A stretch of DNA of 64,000 nt from NCBI GenBank assembly GCA_035438985.1, contig DAORJK010000009.1:79358-143357 (forward strand). The letters are read 5' to 3'. The notes below the pieces were generated by a model, which was not told where the DNA came from, made no database searches, and saw only the letters and a list, made by a program, of their open reading frames with translations. A program made the translations under genes and the position numbers. Position 1 is the stretch's first letter, and the number at the start of each line of letters is the position of its first letter. The stretch comes from UBA4408 sp002389785. Lineage in GTDB: Bacteria > Bacteroidota > Bacteroidia > UBA4408. This document shows, piece after piece, positions 18,283-27,385 of this stretch.

Positions 18283-18401
18283 AAGTCTTTAAATTTGTTT
18301 TGTAAGCAATAGTTTTAATTACTTGGTAGTTAACCTACTGAATTAAACTCTATTTTATAGTTTATGTAATTGTATTGATTTTTCTTACTTATTAATCAAA
18401 G

Positions 18402-18409
18402 CAAATGTA
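18402..18409 (-). promoter_or_regulatory. Possible -7 element for the FISUMP lipoprotein gene
   Basis: The minus strand reads TACATTTG, an exact TAnnTTTG match. No good -33 TTG lies at standard distance (a TTCG is 21 bases upstream). It implies a 5' leader of roughly 110 bases. Confidence 0.35.
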
Positions 18410-18538
18410 AAATAATTTCTTTAAAAAAAACGAATTAATCAATTTCCTTTCGATTTTTAGAATACTCAAATAGAAGATTGCCTGAATTGTTTCTGATGAT
18501 AACTAGCAATATGGCGCTTTTTATGATGAACATTGTAG

Positions 18539-18546
18539 TACATTTG
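18539..18546 (+). promoter_or_regulatory. -7 element that fixes the start of the DUF3817 gene
   Basis: TACATTTG matches the Bacteroidota -7 consensus exactly and lies 30 bases before the ATG at 18577. It sits inside the longer open frame that begins at a TTG at 18478, which argues against that earlier start. A clear -33 element is not visible. Confidence 0.45.
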
Positions 18547-18576
18547 CGGCTTCTAAAAATAAATCATCGTTACTTT

Positions 18577-18879
18577 ATGAATGCTCAAAAACTACTTCGA
18601 CTATTTAGATACATAGCCATTGCTGAAGGTGTATCCTATTTGGCTTTGCTCGGCATTGCGATGCCCTTAAAGTACCTGAGTGGTAATTTATTGGTAATTA
18701 AGTATCTGGGATGGGTGCACGGCTTATTATTTATTTTGTTTTGTACTTTTCTGGCATTCGTTAAATTCAAAATGAATTGGACCATACTTAAATCACTTAG
18801 GGCATTTGTAGCTTCCCTTTTACCATTTGGTACTTTTATTTTTGATAAAGAAATTAAGCAGGAAATAAAACAATTCTAA
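18577..18879 (+). CDS. DUF3817 family small membrane protein
   Basis: This protein of about 100 residues has three predicted membrane helices. The DUF3817 pattern is clear: LRLFRYIAIAEGVSYLALL at the N-terminus, a central KYLGWVHGLLFILFCTF and a C-terminal SLLPFGTFIFDKEI. Members are bacterial inner-membrane proteins without known activity. I start at the ATG at 18577. The frame is open from a TTG at 18478, but that stretch contains the likely promoter and encodes nothing family-like. It sits alone between two minus-strand genes. Confidence 0.8.
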   Translation: MNAQKLLRLFRYIAIAEGVSYLALLGIAMPLKYLSGNLLVIKYLGWVHGLLFILFCTFLAFVKFKMNWTILKSLRAFVASLLPFGTFIFDKEIKQEIKQF

Positions 18880-18932
18880 ATTTATTTAGACAAAAAAAAG
18901 ATTTGGAAAACCACTGATTCTTCAGTATTTAC

Positions 18933-20177
18933 TTATCGCACCAACTGAACAAAACCTTTTAATTCATATTTCTTTAAATCGCAACCTATAGCATTTAAAT
19001 AATAATAATAAACACCATCACTAAGTTCCTTTCCACTATTACTGCGCCCATCCCAACTTTGATTTAGTTCATTAATTTCAGCAACTAATGCTCCATAACG
19101 ATTAACTATTTTACAATTTAAGTGAACAATATTTTTTGAAGTAATCGAAAATAAATCGTTCTGATTATCTTGATTCGGGCTGAAAATATTGGGAACCCAA
19201 AGTGAGCTCTCACCAGAACAATCAATAACAGTTATTAAAACACTATCTGTTGCTGTGTAGCCAAAAGTATTTTGATGACTTACATAATACTTAGTTGTTA
19301 ACTTTGGAATAGCAGTGGGATTAATCAAAGTACTATCATTTAATCCAATTTTAGGATACCATGTGCAACTAATGGCAGTATCGTTAGCTCCAAGCAGTAA
19401 ACTATCGCCTAAGCAGATGGTGGTATCGTGTATTGTTTTAGGTGTTGTTATTTCAAACAAACTTACATCGTCAATGTAATAGTAACTAATTTGTACAGAT
19501 ATCGGTAAAACTGTGCTAGTCGCAACAATTTGAGTTTGTGTTGAGGCATCATCCTTAAAATTTCCTATAGTTATATACTCCTCACCGCCTTTTGCTTTGT
19601 AAATGCCTTGAATTTTCATCCAACCTGCTGTATCGGCATAGAATAAATTACCTTCAGTTTGTATTTGCGGTGTTCGCGTAATGTTGGTATAAATTGAATC
19701 AAAAAAAGCACTGTCTGAAAAATAACAACCGAAACTGTTAATTGCGACTTGACTACTATGCACACTAGGAAAATCTGCTAGGCTCACATAAAATTCCAGG
19801 TAATAGTCTACTCCTCTAATTAGACTGGATTTTAATTTAGTTTGAATGTATTCTCTGCCACTATTCACAAAAGAGTTGCTGCCAAAACAACCCAAACCAG
19901 CATATCCTAAATTTGAATGCCCATTCTCAATTCCAAATTGATTCAATGGCACTCCAACAAGTGAACCTAAACCTGCACAAAAATTAAAGTAATCTGAAGT
20001 ACCAAATGTAGGTTGCATCCATTGTGGAGCAATATTCAAATCTCCCAATCCAATATTGCAAGTTGTTTTTGTTTCAAAGTCGCCATTGTAAACAAAATTA
20101 ATTTGAGAAAATAAATTTCCATTAAAAATTAAATGAAAAGCAATCAATAGAAAATATCTATAACAACTTTTTTTCAA
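18933..20177 (-). CDS. Secreted protein with type B T9SS (gliding-motility-associated) C-terminal domain
   Basis: This 414-residue protein has a signal peptide (about 1-25). An N-terminal module (about 27-240) runs from NFVYNGDFE to ITIGNFKDDA and is followed by YYYIDDVSLFE. A short Ig-like stretch follows (about 245-320). The last 90 residues form the CHU_C/gliding-motility-associated domain that directs type B T9SS export (WVPNIFSPNQDNQNDLFSI, then SWDGRSNSGKELSDGVYYYY). The N-terminal module is the same one found in the two cargo proteins at 50.2-52.1 kb, which carry type A sorting domains instead. The start is TTG at 20177; the codon before it is a stop and no ATG is available near the signal peptide. 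Confidence 0.86.
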   Translation of the reverse strand: MKKSCYRYFLLIAFHLIFNGNLFSQINFVYNGDFETKTTCNIGLGDLNIAPQWMQPTFGTSDYFNFCAGLGSLVGVPLNQFGIENGHSNLGYAGLGCFGSNSFVNSGREYIQTKLKSSLIRGVDYYLEFYVSLADFPSVHSSQVAINSFGCYFSDSAFFDSIYTNITRTPQIQTEGNLFYADTAGWMKIQGIYKAKGGEEYITIGNFKDDASTQTQIVATSTVLPISVQISYYYIDDVSLFEITTPKTIHDTTICLGDSLLLGANDTAISCTWYPKIGLNDSTLINPTAIPKLTTKYYVSHQNTFGYTATDSVLITVIDCSGESSLWVPNIFSPNQDNQNDLFSITSKNIVHLNCKIVNRYGALVAEINELNQSWDGRSNSGKELSDGVYYYYLNAIGCDLKKYELKGFVQLVR

Positions 20178-20203
20178 CTATTGAATTATTAAATTATTTT
20201 ACA

Positions 20204-20341
20204 ATAATCAATTTAGATCTATCGAGAATGCAATATTGGAGAATCGAAAAAGGAATTGCAAATATTACAATTAAAAGTTTACTTAGAATTTTAGCAATTC
20301 ACAAAATTTCGCTTGAAGATTTTTTTGCTGATAATTTTTAA
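20204..20341 (+). pseudogene. Remnant of an XRE/Cro-type helix-turn-helix regulator
   Basis: Reading plus-strand codons in the frame that stops at 20339-20341 gives LDLSRMQYWRIEKG followed by ITIKSLLRILAIHKISLEDF. This matches the second half of an XRE domain: the recognition helix, then the IE-G-x-N-x-T-I-x-S-L-x-x-I core, then the usual S-L-E-D-F-F ending. The first helices and the start codon are missing, and upstream in-frame sequence is unrelated AT-rich DNA. Only about 35-40 codons are recognisable. I read it as the 3' stub of a lost regulator, probably left by a deletion or transfer event. Confidence 0.6.
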
Positions 20342-20584
20342 AAAATCTTAATTTTCCCTGATTCTTAAATTCCATATTATACGAATTTTTTATTTCACTG
20401 AATCATTAATTATACCCAGAGAGATTAAACAAAGGCTAATCCAATCTAAAATAACTAAAAACATTTTTCGCTTCGCTTATACCATTCGGTAACTTTCTTT
20501 TGATAGAGACATAAAGAAGGAATTAGACAGCTTAATATTGTCAATATCTTATTACTTGGTTATATAAAGTGGGTGAATTTATTC
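20342..20584. other. AT-rich intergenic stretch without recognised features
   Basis: Between the XRE remnant and the promoter of the helicase gene I see no open frame with coding character, no repeat shared with the rest of the window and no clear hairpin terminator. Confidence 0.5.
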
Positions 20585-20592
20585 TACCTTTG
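20585..20592 (+). promoter_or_regulatory. -7 element of the UvrD-type helicase gene
   Basis: TACCTTTG is an exact TAnnTTTG match ending 20 bases before the GTG start at 20613, so the transcript would have a very short leader. The nearest upstream TTG (20556-20558) is 26 bases away, longer than usual. Confidence 0.45.
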
Positions 20593-20612
20593 AAAATCAA
20601 AATTTTTATAGT

Positions 20613-22964
20613 GTGGAGAATTATTTAGAACAGCTGAATGGTGTTCAACGGGAAGCTGTTGTGCATACCAAAGGTCCCGTTATGATTGTAGCCGGAGCCG
20701 GTTCAGGCAAAACAAGGGTACTTACTTATCGAATTGCTCATTTATTAAAAACCGGCGTAGACGCCTTCAATATTTTATCGCTCACATTTACAAATAAGGC
20801 TGCTAGAGAGATGAAAGAACGCATCGAAAAAATTGTGGGCAGCAGTGAAGCCCGTAATTTGTGGATGGGTACCTTTCACAGTGTATTTGCAAAAATATTA
20901 CGCATTGAAGCCGAAAGACTAGGATATCCCAGCAATTTTACAATTTACGATACCGACGATACCAAAAGTCTGATTAAAACTATTTTAAAAGAGCAAGGTT
21001 TAGATGATAAAATTTACAAGCCGGGTGTAGTTTACAACCGAATTTCATCCGCAAAAAATAGCCTAATAAGTTGGCAAGCTTACAAGCAAAATGCTGAAAT
21101 TATGGAAGAGGACCGAATGGCGGCTAAACCCAAGCTGGGACTCGTGTATGAACTGTATCAAAAGCGTTGTTTTAATTCAGGCGCAATGGATTTTGACGAT
21201 TTGCTCTTTAATACAAACGTATTGTTGCGTGACTTTCCGGAGGTATTAAACAAATACCAACATAAATTTAAATACATTTTAGTTGATGAGTATCAAGACA
21301 CCAATTTTTCGCAATATGTAATAGTAAAAAAATTGGCTGCTGCCTCCGAAAATATTTGTGTGGTGGGTGATGATGCTCAATCGATTTATGCCTTTCGAGG
21401 TGCCAACATTCAAAACATTTTAAATTTTAAAAAAGACTATCCCGATTTACAGGTTTTTAAACTTGAACAAAATTATCGTTCTACTCAGGTAATTGTAAAT
21501 GCAAGCAACAGTGTAATTCGCAACAATAAAGACCAGCTTCAAAAAGATGTATGGACGAGCAACGATGTTGGTGATAAAATTAAAGTAGTGAAGACCTATT
21601 CCGACAATGAAGAAGGAAATGCGGTGGCTCATTTGATTTTTGAAACCAAAATGAATGAACAGGCACACAACCATGATTTTGCAATATTGTATCGTACCAA
21701 TGCGCAAAGCAGAGCCATGGAAGAGGCTTTGCGTAAAATGGGAATACCTTATCGCATTTATGGTGGTTTAAGTTTTTACAAGCGTAAGGAAATAAAAGAT
21801 TTACTCGCCTATTATCGTCTCACCATTAACCATAACGACGAAGAAGCTTTAAAACGAATAATAAATTATCCTGCCAGAGGTATTGGGAATTCAACCCTCG
21901 AAAAATTGGTGGTGGCAGCAGCCGAAAACAATACCAGCATTTGGAATGTGATTGAGTCACCGAATGGTTTACAATTAAATTTATCGGCATCAACATACTC
22001 CAAATTGCAAGATTTTGTGATGATGATTCGAAGTTTTGAGGTACAACTAAACACCCAAAACGCATTTACATTAGGAAATCAAATTGCTATTTCTTCCGGA
22101 TTATTGCGTGAATTGTATACCGATAAAAGCCCTGAGGGCGTAGCACGACACGAAAATATTCAAGAATTGTTGAATGGTATGAAGGAATTTAGCGATAGGG
22201 AATTAGCTGCTGAATTGCTGAGCGACCAAAAGCCGGATGTGAGTTTAACTGCTTTTATGCAAGACATCGCCCTATTAACCGACAGCGACGAGAGCGATAA
22301 AGACGATACTAATAAAGTATCGCTAATGACAATTCACAGTGCAAAAGGCCTTGAATTTCCTTACGTGCACATTGTAGGTTTAGAAGAAAATTTATTTCCA
22401 TCACAACTTTCTTTAAGTTCGCGTGATGACCTGGAAGAAGAACGAAGATTATTTTATGTTGCACTTACCCGAGCTGAAAAAAAAGTTACGCTCTCCTACT
22501 CTACCAGCCGCTATAAATGGGGTAATTTAATAAGTTGTGAACCAAGTCGATTTATTGAAGAAGTGGATAGTAAATACCTCGATTATAACGAACCCCCTTC
22601 GCAACAAGTCAATACTAATTTTGATGAAGAGCGAAACAACTACATCGGAGGATTTACCAAATCAAAATTTGCTCCTCGTCAAAAAGAAATTGTTGCTAAA
22701 CCTGCCCCAACTCCGGTTGTTCCTCCGCGAAAAAACTTGGTGCGCATGAATACTTCCTTAGCAAAAAATAATGTATCTACAGAAATTATAGGTGATGACA
22801 CAAAAAATCTACAACCCGATATGATGGTTGAACATGGGCGTTTTGGAAAAGGGGTTGTAAAAAAAATGGAAGGTGTATTTCCGAATCAAAAAGCAACCAT
22901 CCTCTTTGAGTCAGCCGGTGAAAAATTGCTGATTTTGAAGTTTGCTAAATTGAAAATTGTCTAA
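20613..22964 (+). CDS. UvrD/PcrA-type superfamily 1 DNA helicase
   Basis: This 783-residue ATP-dependent 3'-5' DNA helicase has motif I AGAGSGKT (27-34), motif Ia LTFTNKAAREM, motif II ILVDEYQDTN, motif III VGDDAQSIYAFRGA, motif IV NYRST, motif V VSLMTIHSAKGLEFPYV and motif VI RRLFYVALTRAEKKV. The C-terminal 60 residues form the Tudor-like PcrA/UvrD tail (MMVEHGRFGKGVVKKMEG). It fits the PcrA/UvrD group that works in nucleotide excision repair and in clearing stalled replication; I do not choose between the two names. The start is GTG at 20613, supported by the promoter element just upstream. Confidence 0.94.
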   Translation: MENYLEQLNGVQREAVVHTKGPVMIVAGAGSGKTRVLTYRIAHLLKTGVDAFNILSLTFTNKAAREMKERIEKIVGSSEARNLWMGTFHSVFAKILRIEAERLGYPSNFTIYDTDDTKSLIKTILKEQGLDDKIYKPGVVYNRISSAKNSLISWQAYKQNAEIMEEDRMAAKPKLGLVYELYQKRCFNSGAMDFDDLLFNTNVLLRDFPEVLNKYQHKFKYILVDEYQDTNFSQYVIVKKLAAASENICVVGDDAQSIYAFRGANIQNILNFKKDYPDLQVFKLEQNYRSTQVIVNASNSVIRNNKDQLQKDVWTSNDVGDKIKVVKTYSDNEEGNAVAHLIFETKMNEQAHNHDFAILYRTNAQSRAMEEALRKMGIPYRIYGGLSFYKRKEIKDLLAYYRLTINHNDEEALKRIINYPARGIGNSTLEKLVVAAAENNTSIWNVIESPNGLQLNLSASTYSKLQDFVMMIRSFEVQLNTQNAFTLGNQIAISSGLLRELYTDKSPEGVARHENIQELLNGMKEFSDRELAAELLSDQKPDVSLTAFMQDIALLTDSDESDKDDTNKVSLMTIHSAKGLEFPYVHIVGLEENLFPSQLSLSSRDDLEEERRLFYVALTRAEKKVTLSYSTSRYKWGNLISCEPSRFIEEVDSKYLDYNEPPSQQVNTNFDEERNNYIGGFTKSKFAPRQKEIVAKPAPTPVVPPRKNLVRMNTSLAKNNVSTEIIGDDTKNLQPDMMVEHGRFGKGVVKKMEGVFPNQKATILFESAGEKLLILKFAKLKIV

Positions 22965-23020
22965 TTCTTAGTTTGATTAATTCTAGTATTCTATGGTTAA
23001 ATTCCATAGAATAATTTGCT

Positions 23021-23460
23021 TACGCACTCCTTCGACTTCGCTCTGGATGACCCTGTGGGGTTTTGAGTCAAGTTGAACATTTATTTCCAAAAAATAAAAA
23101 ATTAGGGTCAGGTTGTGCATTTATTTCCCCAAATAAAAAATTAGGGTCAGGTTGTGCATTTATTTCCAAAAAATAAAAATTTAGGGTCAGGTTGAGCGGA
23201 GTCGAAACCCGTGTGTTGGCGGGTGATCATGATGAGCCTACGCACTCCTTCGACTTCGCTCTGGATGACCCTGTGGGGTTTTGAGTTAGGTTGAGCATTT
23301 ATTTCCAAAAAATAAAAAATTAGGGACAGGTTGAGCATTTATTTCCCCAAATAAAAAATTATAGTCAGGTTGAGCGGAGTCGAAACCCGTGTGTTGGCCG
23401 GCGATGATGATGAGCCGATGCAGTCCTTAGACTTCGCTCCGGATGTGCCTGTTGGTAATA
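23021..23460. repeat. Cluster of Bacteroidota-style intergenic palindromic and tandem repeats
   Basis: Two element types alternate. A 48-base unit containing TTCGACTTCGCTCTGGATGA occurs at 23021-23068 and again at 23239-23286; a diverged copy is near 23420-23450. A unit of about 40-43 bases (GCATTTATTTCC, then an A/T run, then TTAGGGTCAGGTTG) occurs five times between 23070 and 23370. The arm GAGCGGAGTCGAA (near 23193-23205 and 23374-23386) is the inverted complement of TTCGACTTCGCTC with one wobble, so each pair can form a long stem-loop. The whole block repeats with a period of about 218 bases. No transposase is nearby. Confidence 0.85.
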
Positions 23461-23481
23461 TATAGAGTTGAAATGTTACCA

Positions 23482-23517
23482 TAAAAAAAGGGAGTCAAGT
23501 TGTTGACTCCCTTTTTT
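23482..23517. terminator. Bidirectional intrinsic terminator
   Basis: A 9-bp perfect stem (GGGAGTCAA at 23490-23498 with TTGACTCCC at 23503-23511, loop GTTG) is flanked by seven or eight A residues on the left and six T residues on the right. It closes the FN3 repeat gene on the minus strand, which ends at 23535. Confidence 0.92.
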
Positions 23518-23534
23518 GTATTACTTTAAATGGT

Positions 23535-26234
23535 TTAATGTTTTACATACATTTTAACAATTTCATTTTCTGTAGAAGTACTAATACTTAAAAAATACAA
23601 GCCTTCAGCTAAATTTGCTGTAGCTATTTCAAACTGATTATTTCCCGCATAAAATTTTTCTTCAGAACGATAAACTACTGCCCCTAAAATATTTCTCAGT
23701 TCCAAAAGTACCGGTTCAGTTTCGTCCACTTCAACTTTTACTTCTACCTTCATCAATCGATCAGCCGGATTGGGTGTGATTGCTACTACAAAATGAGTAT
23801 GGAAATAAGCTGAAGCCGACCAAGCACTCCAAGTACCAGTTGCAGTACCATTGTTTGCTGGACACATTGCCTGTACTTGCCATTCGTAATAACTTTGTTG
23901 AGCTAGTCCAGTTAACGTTTTCGAATTCGTTGTAGCAGTAACAGTTGTCCAAACATTGGTATTTAATTTTCGATAACGGACAGCATATTGCGACGTCAAT
24001 GCAAAACTAGAGGCTGTCCATTTTACATTGGCACTTGAAGGTGTAATATTTGTTGCAAATAATCCTGTTGGTGGAGCACAAGTAGTGGCACAAGCAGAAG
24101 TAGTAAAATAAGCACTTGCCGACCATGGACTAGCACCCGCAGCTGTTGTAGAACAAAGTGATTGAACTTGCCATTCGTAATTGCTGTTGCAAATTAAGTT
24201 CGCTAAAGTGGTGGTATTTGCCGGCACTGTAAGTTGTGTCCAAACCGAAGTTGGTGGAACATTGGGTGTAATTATTCGATACTGAATTCTATAAGCAACT
24301 ACTCCTGATTGAGCAGTCCATCCTAAATAAGCACTTGATGAAGTTACATTTCCTGATGTTAATCCGGTTGGTACAGGACAAGTTGTTGGACAAGTAAGAG
24401 TAGTAAATACTTTGCTGGCACTAAAAGCACTTAAAATAGTGGTCCCATTTAAATTGGAGCAAACTGAAGCAACTTGCCATTCGTACATAGCATTGCAAAT
24501 TAATCCACTAAAAGTGAAGCTTGTCCCCTGCACTGTGGTTTGAGTCCAGTTGGTAACAACATTAGTAACTAAACGATATTGCAAATTATAAGTAGTCACT
24601 CCACTTACAGCCATCCAAGTTGCAATGGCTCCATTTTGACTAATATTAGATGTAGTAGATGTTACAGGAGTTACACAAGTTACAGTACAAGGAGCCGTTG
24701 TGAATGTTGCACTTGCAGTGTAAGCACTGGGTGAATTTGCAGCAGAGCATACGGTTTGAACCTGCCATTCGTAGGCAGTACCACAAGTTAAATTACTGAG
24801 CGTTGCAATTGTGTTGGCTGTAACGGTTAATTGTGCCCAAGCACCGTTAGCAGGAATAGTTGGACGGTAACGTACATTGTAATAAACTGCACCGGCCGGT
24901 GCCAGCCAGGTTAATACAGCACCGTTTGTAGTTATTGAACCTGATGTTAAATTAGTAGGTGCAATACAGTTGACTTGGCATGCTGCTGTCGTAAAGGAAG
25001 GCCCAGGTACAAAAGAACTAGATCCCCCGATGGTACCTGAGTTGGCGCATATGGATTGAACCTCCCATTCGTAAGTTGTATTACATAATAAATTTGACAA
25101 GGTATACACTGAATTTCCTTGTACAGTAGCACTTAACCAGGCAGAAGTACCTGTTGGACGATAATGTATAAGGAAATATGAGGGGCCAGTAGGTGTTAAC
25201 CAACTTAAAACTGCACTATTTGTATTCACTGAAGTACTAGTTAAAGTTGTTGGTGCAGGGCAAACGGTAGCACAAGGCAAGGTCGTGAAAGTAGTACTGC
25301 TAGTAAAAGCACTCATACCACCACTTGCTGATGTACTGCAAATTGATTTTACCTGCCATTCGTAGATGGTTGCACAAGCTAGATTGGTGAAGGTATAACT
25401 TGCTGTTTGGGTAGTTACTGTATTCCATGCAGTTGTATTTGCCGAACGGTATTGTAGCTGATAAGCCAAGGCTCCACTTGAAGGGGCCCAAATTGCCTGT
25501 GCACTGGTAGTGCTTATTAAGTTAGTAGCGGTAGCCGTTGGAATAGGACAGGTTGCAGTTGAACAAGCCAGGGTTGTAAAATTGCTTCCATTTATAACAT
25601 TGCTACTTCCACCGGATGTACCTGAATTTGAACACATGGTTTTAACATTCCATTCATAAGTAGTATTACAAACCAATGAACTTACAGTATAAGATGTATT
25701 AGCCGTAACAGTAACTGAAGTCCATGTTGCGGTATTAACAGGGCGATATTGAAGGATAGAATAGGTTGTAGCTGGTGCCGTGGATGTCCAACTGAAGACA
25801 GCTGAATTTTGGCCAATAGCAGTAGTTTGTAAATTTGTAGGATCAGCACAAGTGGAAGAACAAGGTAAGGTAGTGAATAACATGCTTGGCGAAAATGCAC
25901 TAGTATTTGCAACCCCACCAACCGCAGCACAAATTGTTTGTACTTGCCATTCGTAGGCTGTACCACATGTTAAGCCTGTAAAAGTATAACTCGGCACTTG
26001 TGCATAAAATTGTGTCCAAGTGGCGTTGGAAAGAGCAACCGGACGATATTGAACTTTATAGTACGATCCGGTGGTATTTGCTGCCCAATTAGCAGTTGCT
26101 CCATTGCTGGTAACTGCTATAGTTGTGGTAGCAGTAGGTGTTAAACAAGTTGTATTTTGTGCTTGTAAGCTGAAGCTTGTTAATACTATCAAACAAGAAA
26201 TCAGCAAAGAGTAAATTTTTATTTTCATCTTCAT
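23535..26234 (-). CDS. Large secreted protein with eight fibronectin type III repeats and a T9SS sorting domain
   Basis: This 899-residue protein has a signal peptide (about 1-26, ending LQAQ). Eight FN3 repeats of about 95-100 residues follow. Each opens with a Cys-x-x-Pro-Thr-like stretch and contains a Tyr-x-(I/L/V)-(Q/R/H)-Tyr-Arg strand and a closing Y-E-W-(Q/E/N)-V-(Q/K/A)-(S/T) motif with a nearby cysteine. The C-terminal 80 residues are a type A T9SS domain (ITPNPADRLMKVEV to EIVKMYVKH). The regular cysteines suggest disulphide-linked repeats at the cell surface. The nucleotide sequence of the YEWQV segment is nearly identical in most repeats, a sign of recent expansion or homogenisation. 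An adhesin or matrix role is a guess. Confidence 0.9.
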   Translation of the reverse strand: MKMKIKIYSLLISCLIVLTSFSLQAQNTTCLTPTATTTIAVTSNGATANWAANTTGSYYKVQYRPVALSNATWTQFYAQVPSYTFTGLTCGTAYEWQVQTICAAVGGVANTSAFSPSMLFTTLPCSSTCADPTNLQTTAIGQNSAVFSWTSTAPATTYSILQYRPVNTATWTSVTVTANTSYTVSSLVCNTTYEWNVKTMCSNSGTSGGSSNVINGSNFTTLACSTATCPIPTATATNLISTTSAQAIWAPSSGALAYQLQYRSANTTAWNTVTTQTASYTFTNLACATIYEWQVKSICSTSASGGMSAFTSSTTFTTLPCATVCPAPTTLTSTSVNTNSAVLSWLTPTGPSYFLIHYRPTGTSAWLSATVQGNSVYTLSNLLCNTTYEWEVQSICANSGTIGGSSSFVPGPSFTTAACQVNCIAPTNLTSGSITTNGAVLTWLAPAGAVYYNVRYRPTIPANGAWAQLTVTANTIATLSNLTCGTAYEWQVQTVCSAANSPSAYTASATFTTAPCTVTCVTPVTSTTSNISQNGAIATWMAVSGVTTYNLQYRLVTNVVTNWTQTTVQGTSFTFSGLICNAMYEWQVASVCSNLNGTTILSAFSASKVFTTLTCPTTCPVPTGLTSGNVTSSSAYLGWTAQSGVVAYRIQYRIITPNVPPTSVWTQLTVPANTTTLANLICNSNYEWQVQSLCSTTAAGASPWSASAYFTTSACATTCAPPTGLFATNITPSSANVKWTASSFALTSQYAVRYRKLNTNVWTTVTATTNSKTLTGLAQQSYYEWQVQAMCPANNGTATGTWSAWSASAYFHTHFVVAITPNPADRLMKVEVKVEVDETEPVLLELRNILGAVVYRSEEKFYAGNNQFEIATANLAEGLYFLSISTSTENEIVKMYVKH

Positions 26235-26415
26235 TGGGATTAAATTCGGAAGGCTAAGTTAATTATTTATCAATTAATTATGCATTTTTTTTATACTTTT
26301 TTTGGATTTACGGTTTGTGTTCCAATGTTTCATTAAAAGTATTCCTGTATTTCAAAAGATTGTATTTTAAATTCAGACTTACAGAAACTAACTTCGCCGA
26401 CTAAACAATTTACCG

Positions 26416-27327
26416 ATGAATTTCTCAAACTATCTTAACATACAACCGGAAATAGCAGAAGCCTTAAAGAATAAAAAACCGGTTGTTGCGCTTGAAAGTA
26501 CAATTATAGCGCATGGAATGCCATATCCGCGTAATGTTGAAATAGCTATTGAAGTTGAAACTATTGTTCGTGAAAATGGTGCTATTCCGGCAACTATAGC
26601 ACTCCTCGACGGAAAACTTTGTGTAGGACTTAGCAAAACGCAATTAGAATATTTAGGCACCGCAAAAGATGTTTGGAAAGTGAGTTTACGCGATATGCCC
26701 TACGTGATTAGTAAAAAAATTGCCGGAGCAACAACAGTAGCAGCCACTATGCGGGTGGCAAGTATGGCAGGGATTTCGGTTTTTGTGACCGGAGGAATTG
26801 GCGGTGTGCACCGAGAAGCTCAACACACGATGGATATTTCGGCAGATTTAACCGAAATGCAGCATACTTCAGTAGCAGTTGTTTCTGCCGGTGTAAAATC
26901 TATTTTAGATATAGGATTAACGCTTGAGTACCTTGAAACAATGGGTGTTCCTGTGGTAACTTTGGGACAAGCTACTTTCCCCAGTTTTTATTCTCGTGAA
27001 AGCGCCTTTCAAAGCCCATTACAATTAGATACTGCAGAAGAAATAGCTTCCCTATTAAAATCTAAATGGGAGCTTGGACTAAATGGTTCGGTACTAATTG
27101 CCAATCCAATTCCTCTTGAGCATGAAGTGCCATATTCCATAATAGAAAAATACATCACCACCGCTTTAATGGAAGCTAAGAAAAACAATGTAAGTGGAAA
27201 AAATGTTACGCCATTTATATTGCGCTACATTGCCAATGAAACCAAAGGTGAAAGTTTAACTGCAAATATTGCGCTTGTAAAAAGCAACGCAAAGTTGGGA
27301 GCTCAAATTGCCTGTGCATATAATTAA
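26416..27327 (+). CDS. psuG: Pseudouridine-5'-phosphate glycosidase
   Basis: This 303-residue enzyme cleaves pseudouridine 5'-phosphate to uracil and ribose 5-phosphate. The family opening ALESTIIAHGMPYPRNVE is present, as are DLTEM and the catalytic-lysine region AGVKSILDIGLTLEYLET, and the length is standard. No psuK kinase or transporter accompanies it here. It heads a plus-strand run with a DEAD-box helicase, M16 peptidase and O-methyltransferase that ends at a terminator near 30555; the 58-base gap to the helicase leaves open whether they share a transcript. Confidence 0.95.
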   Translation: MNFSNYLNIQPEIAEALKNKKPVVALESTIIAHGMPYPRNVEIAIEVETIVRENGAIPATIALLDGKLCVGLSKTQLEYLGTAKDVWKVSLRDMPYVISKKIAGATTVAATMRVASMAGISVFVTGGIGGVHREAQHTMDISADLTEMQHTSVAVVSAGVKSILDIGLTLEYLETMGVPVVTLGQATFPSFYSRESAFQSPLQLDTAEEIASLLKSKWELGLNGSVLIANPIPLEHEVPYSIIEKYITTALMEAKKNNVSGKNVTPFILRYIANETKGESLTANIALVKSNAKLGAQIACAYN

Positions 27328-27385
27328 TTAGCCTCTAACACTTATTAATTGCGATATTTACCAACCTTATCAATTAAAATACAAC

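Noticed and set aside
18478..18576. Longer start (TTG) for the DUF3817 gene
   Set aside because: The extension contains a consensus -7 element and does not resemble the family N-terminus.
23021..23460. CRISPR array in the intergenic repeat patch
   Set aside because: There are no regular unique spacers of constant length, two different units alternate, and no cas genes are present.
23535..26234. Possible CRISPR-like or non-coding tandem repeats
   Set aside because: The recurring short segments are codons of FN3 repeats in one continuous reading frame with a signal peptide and sorting domain.
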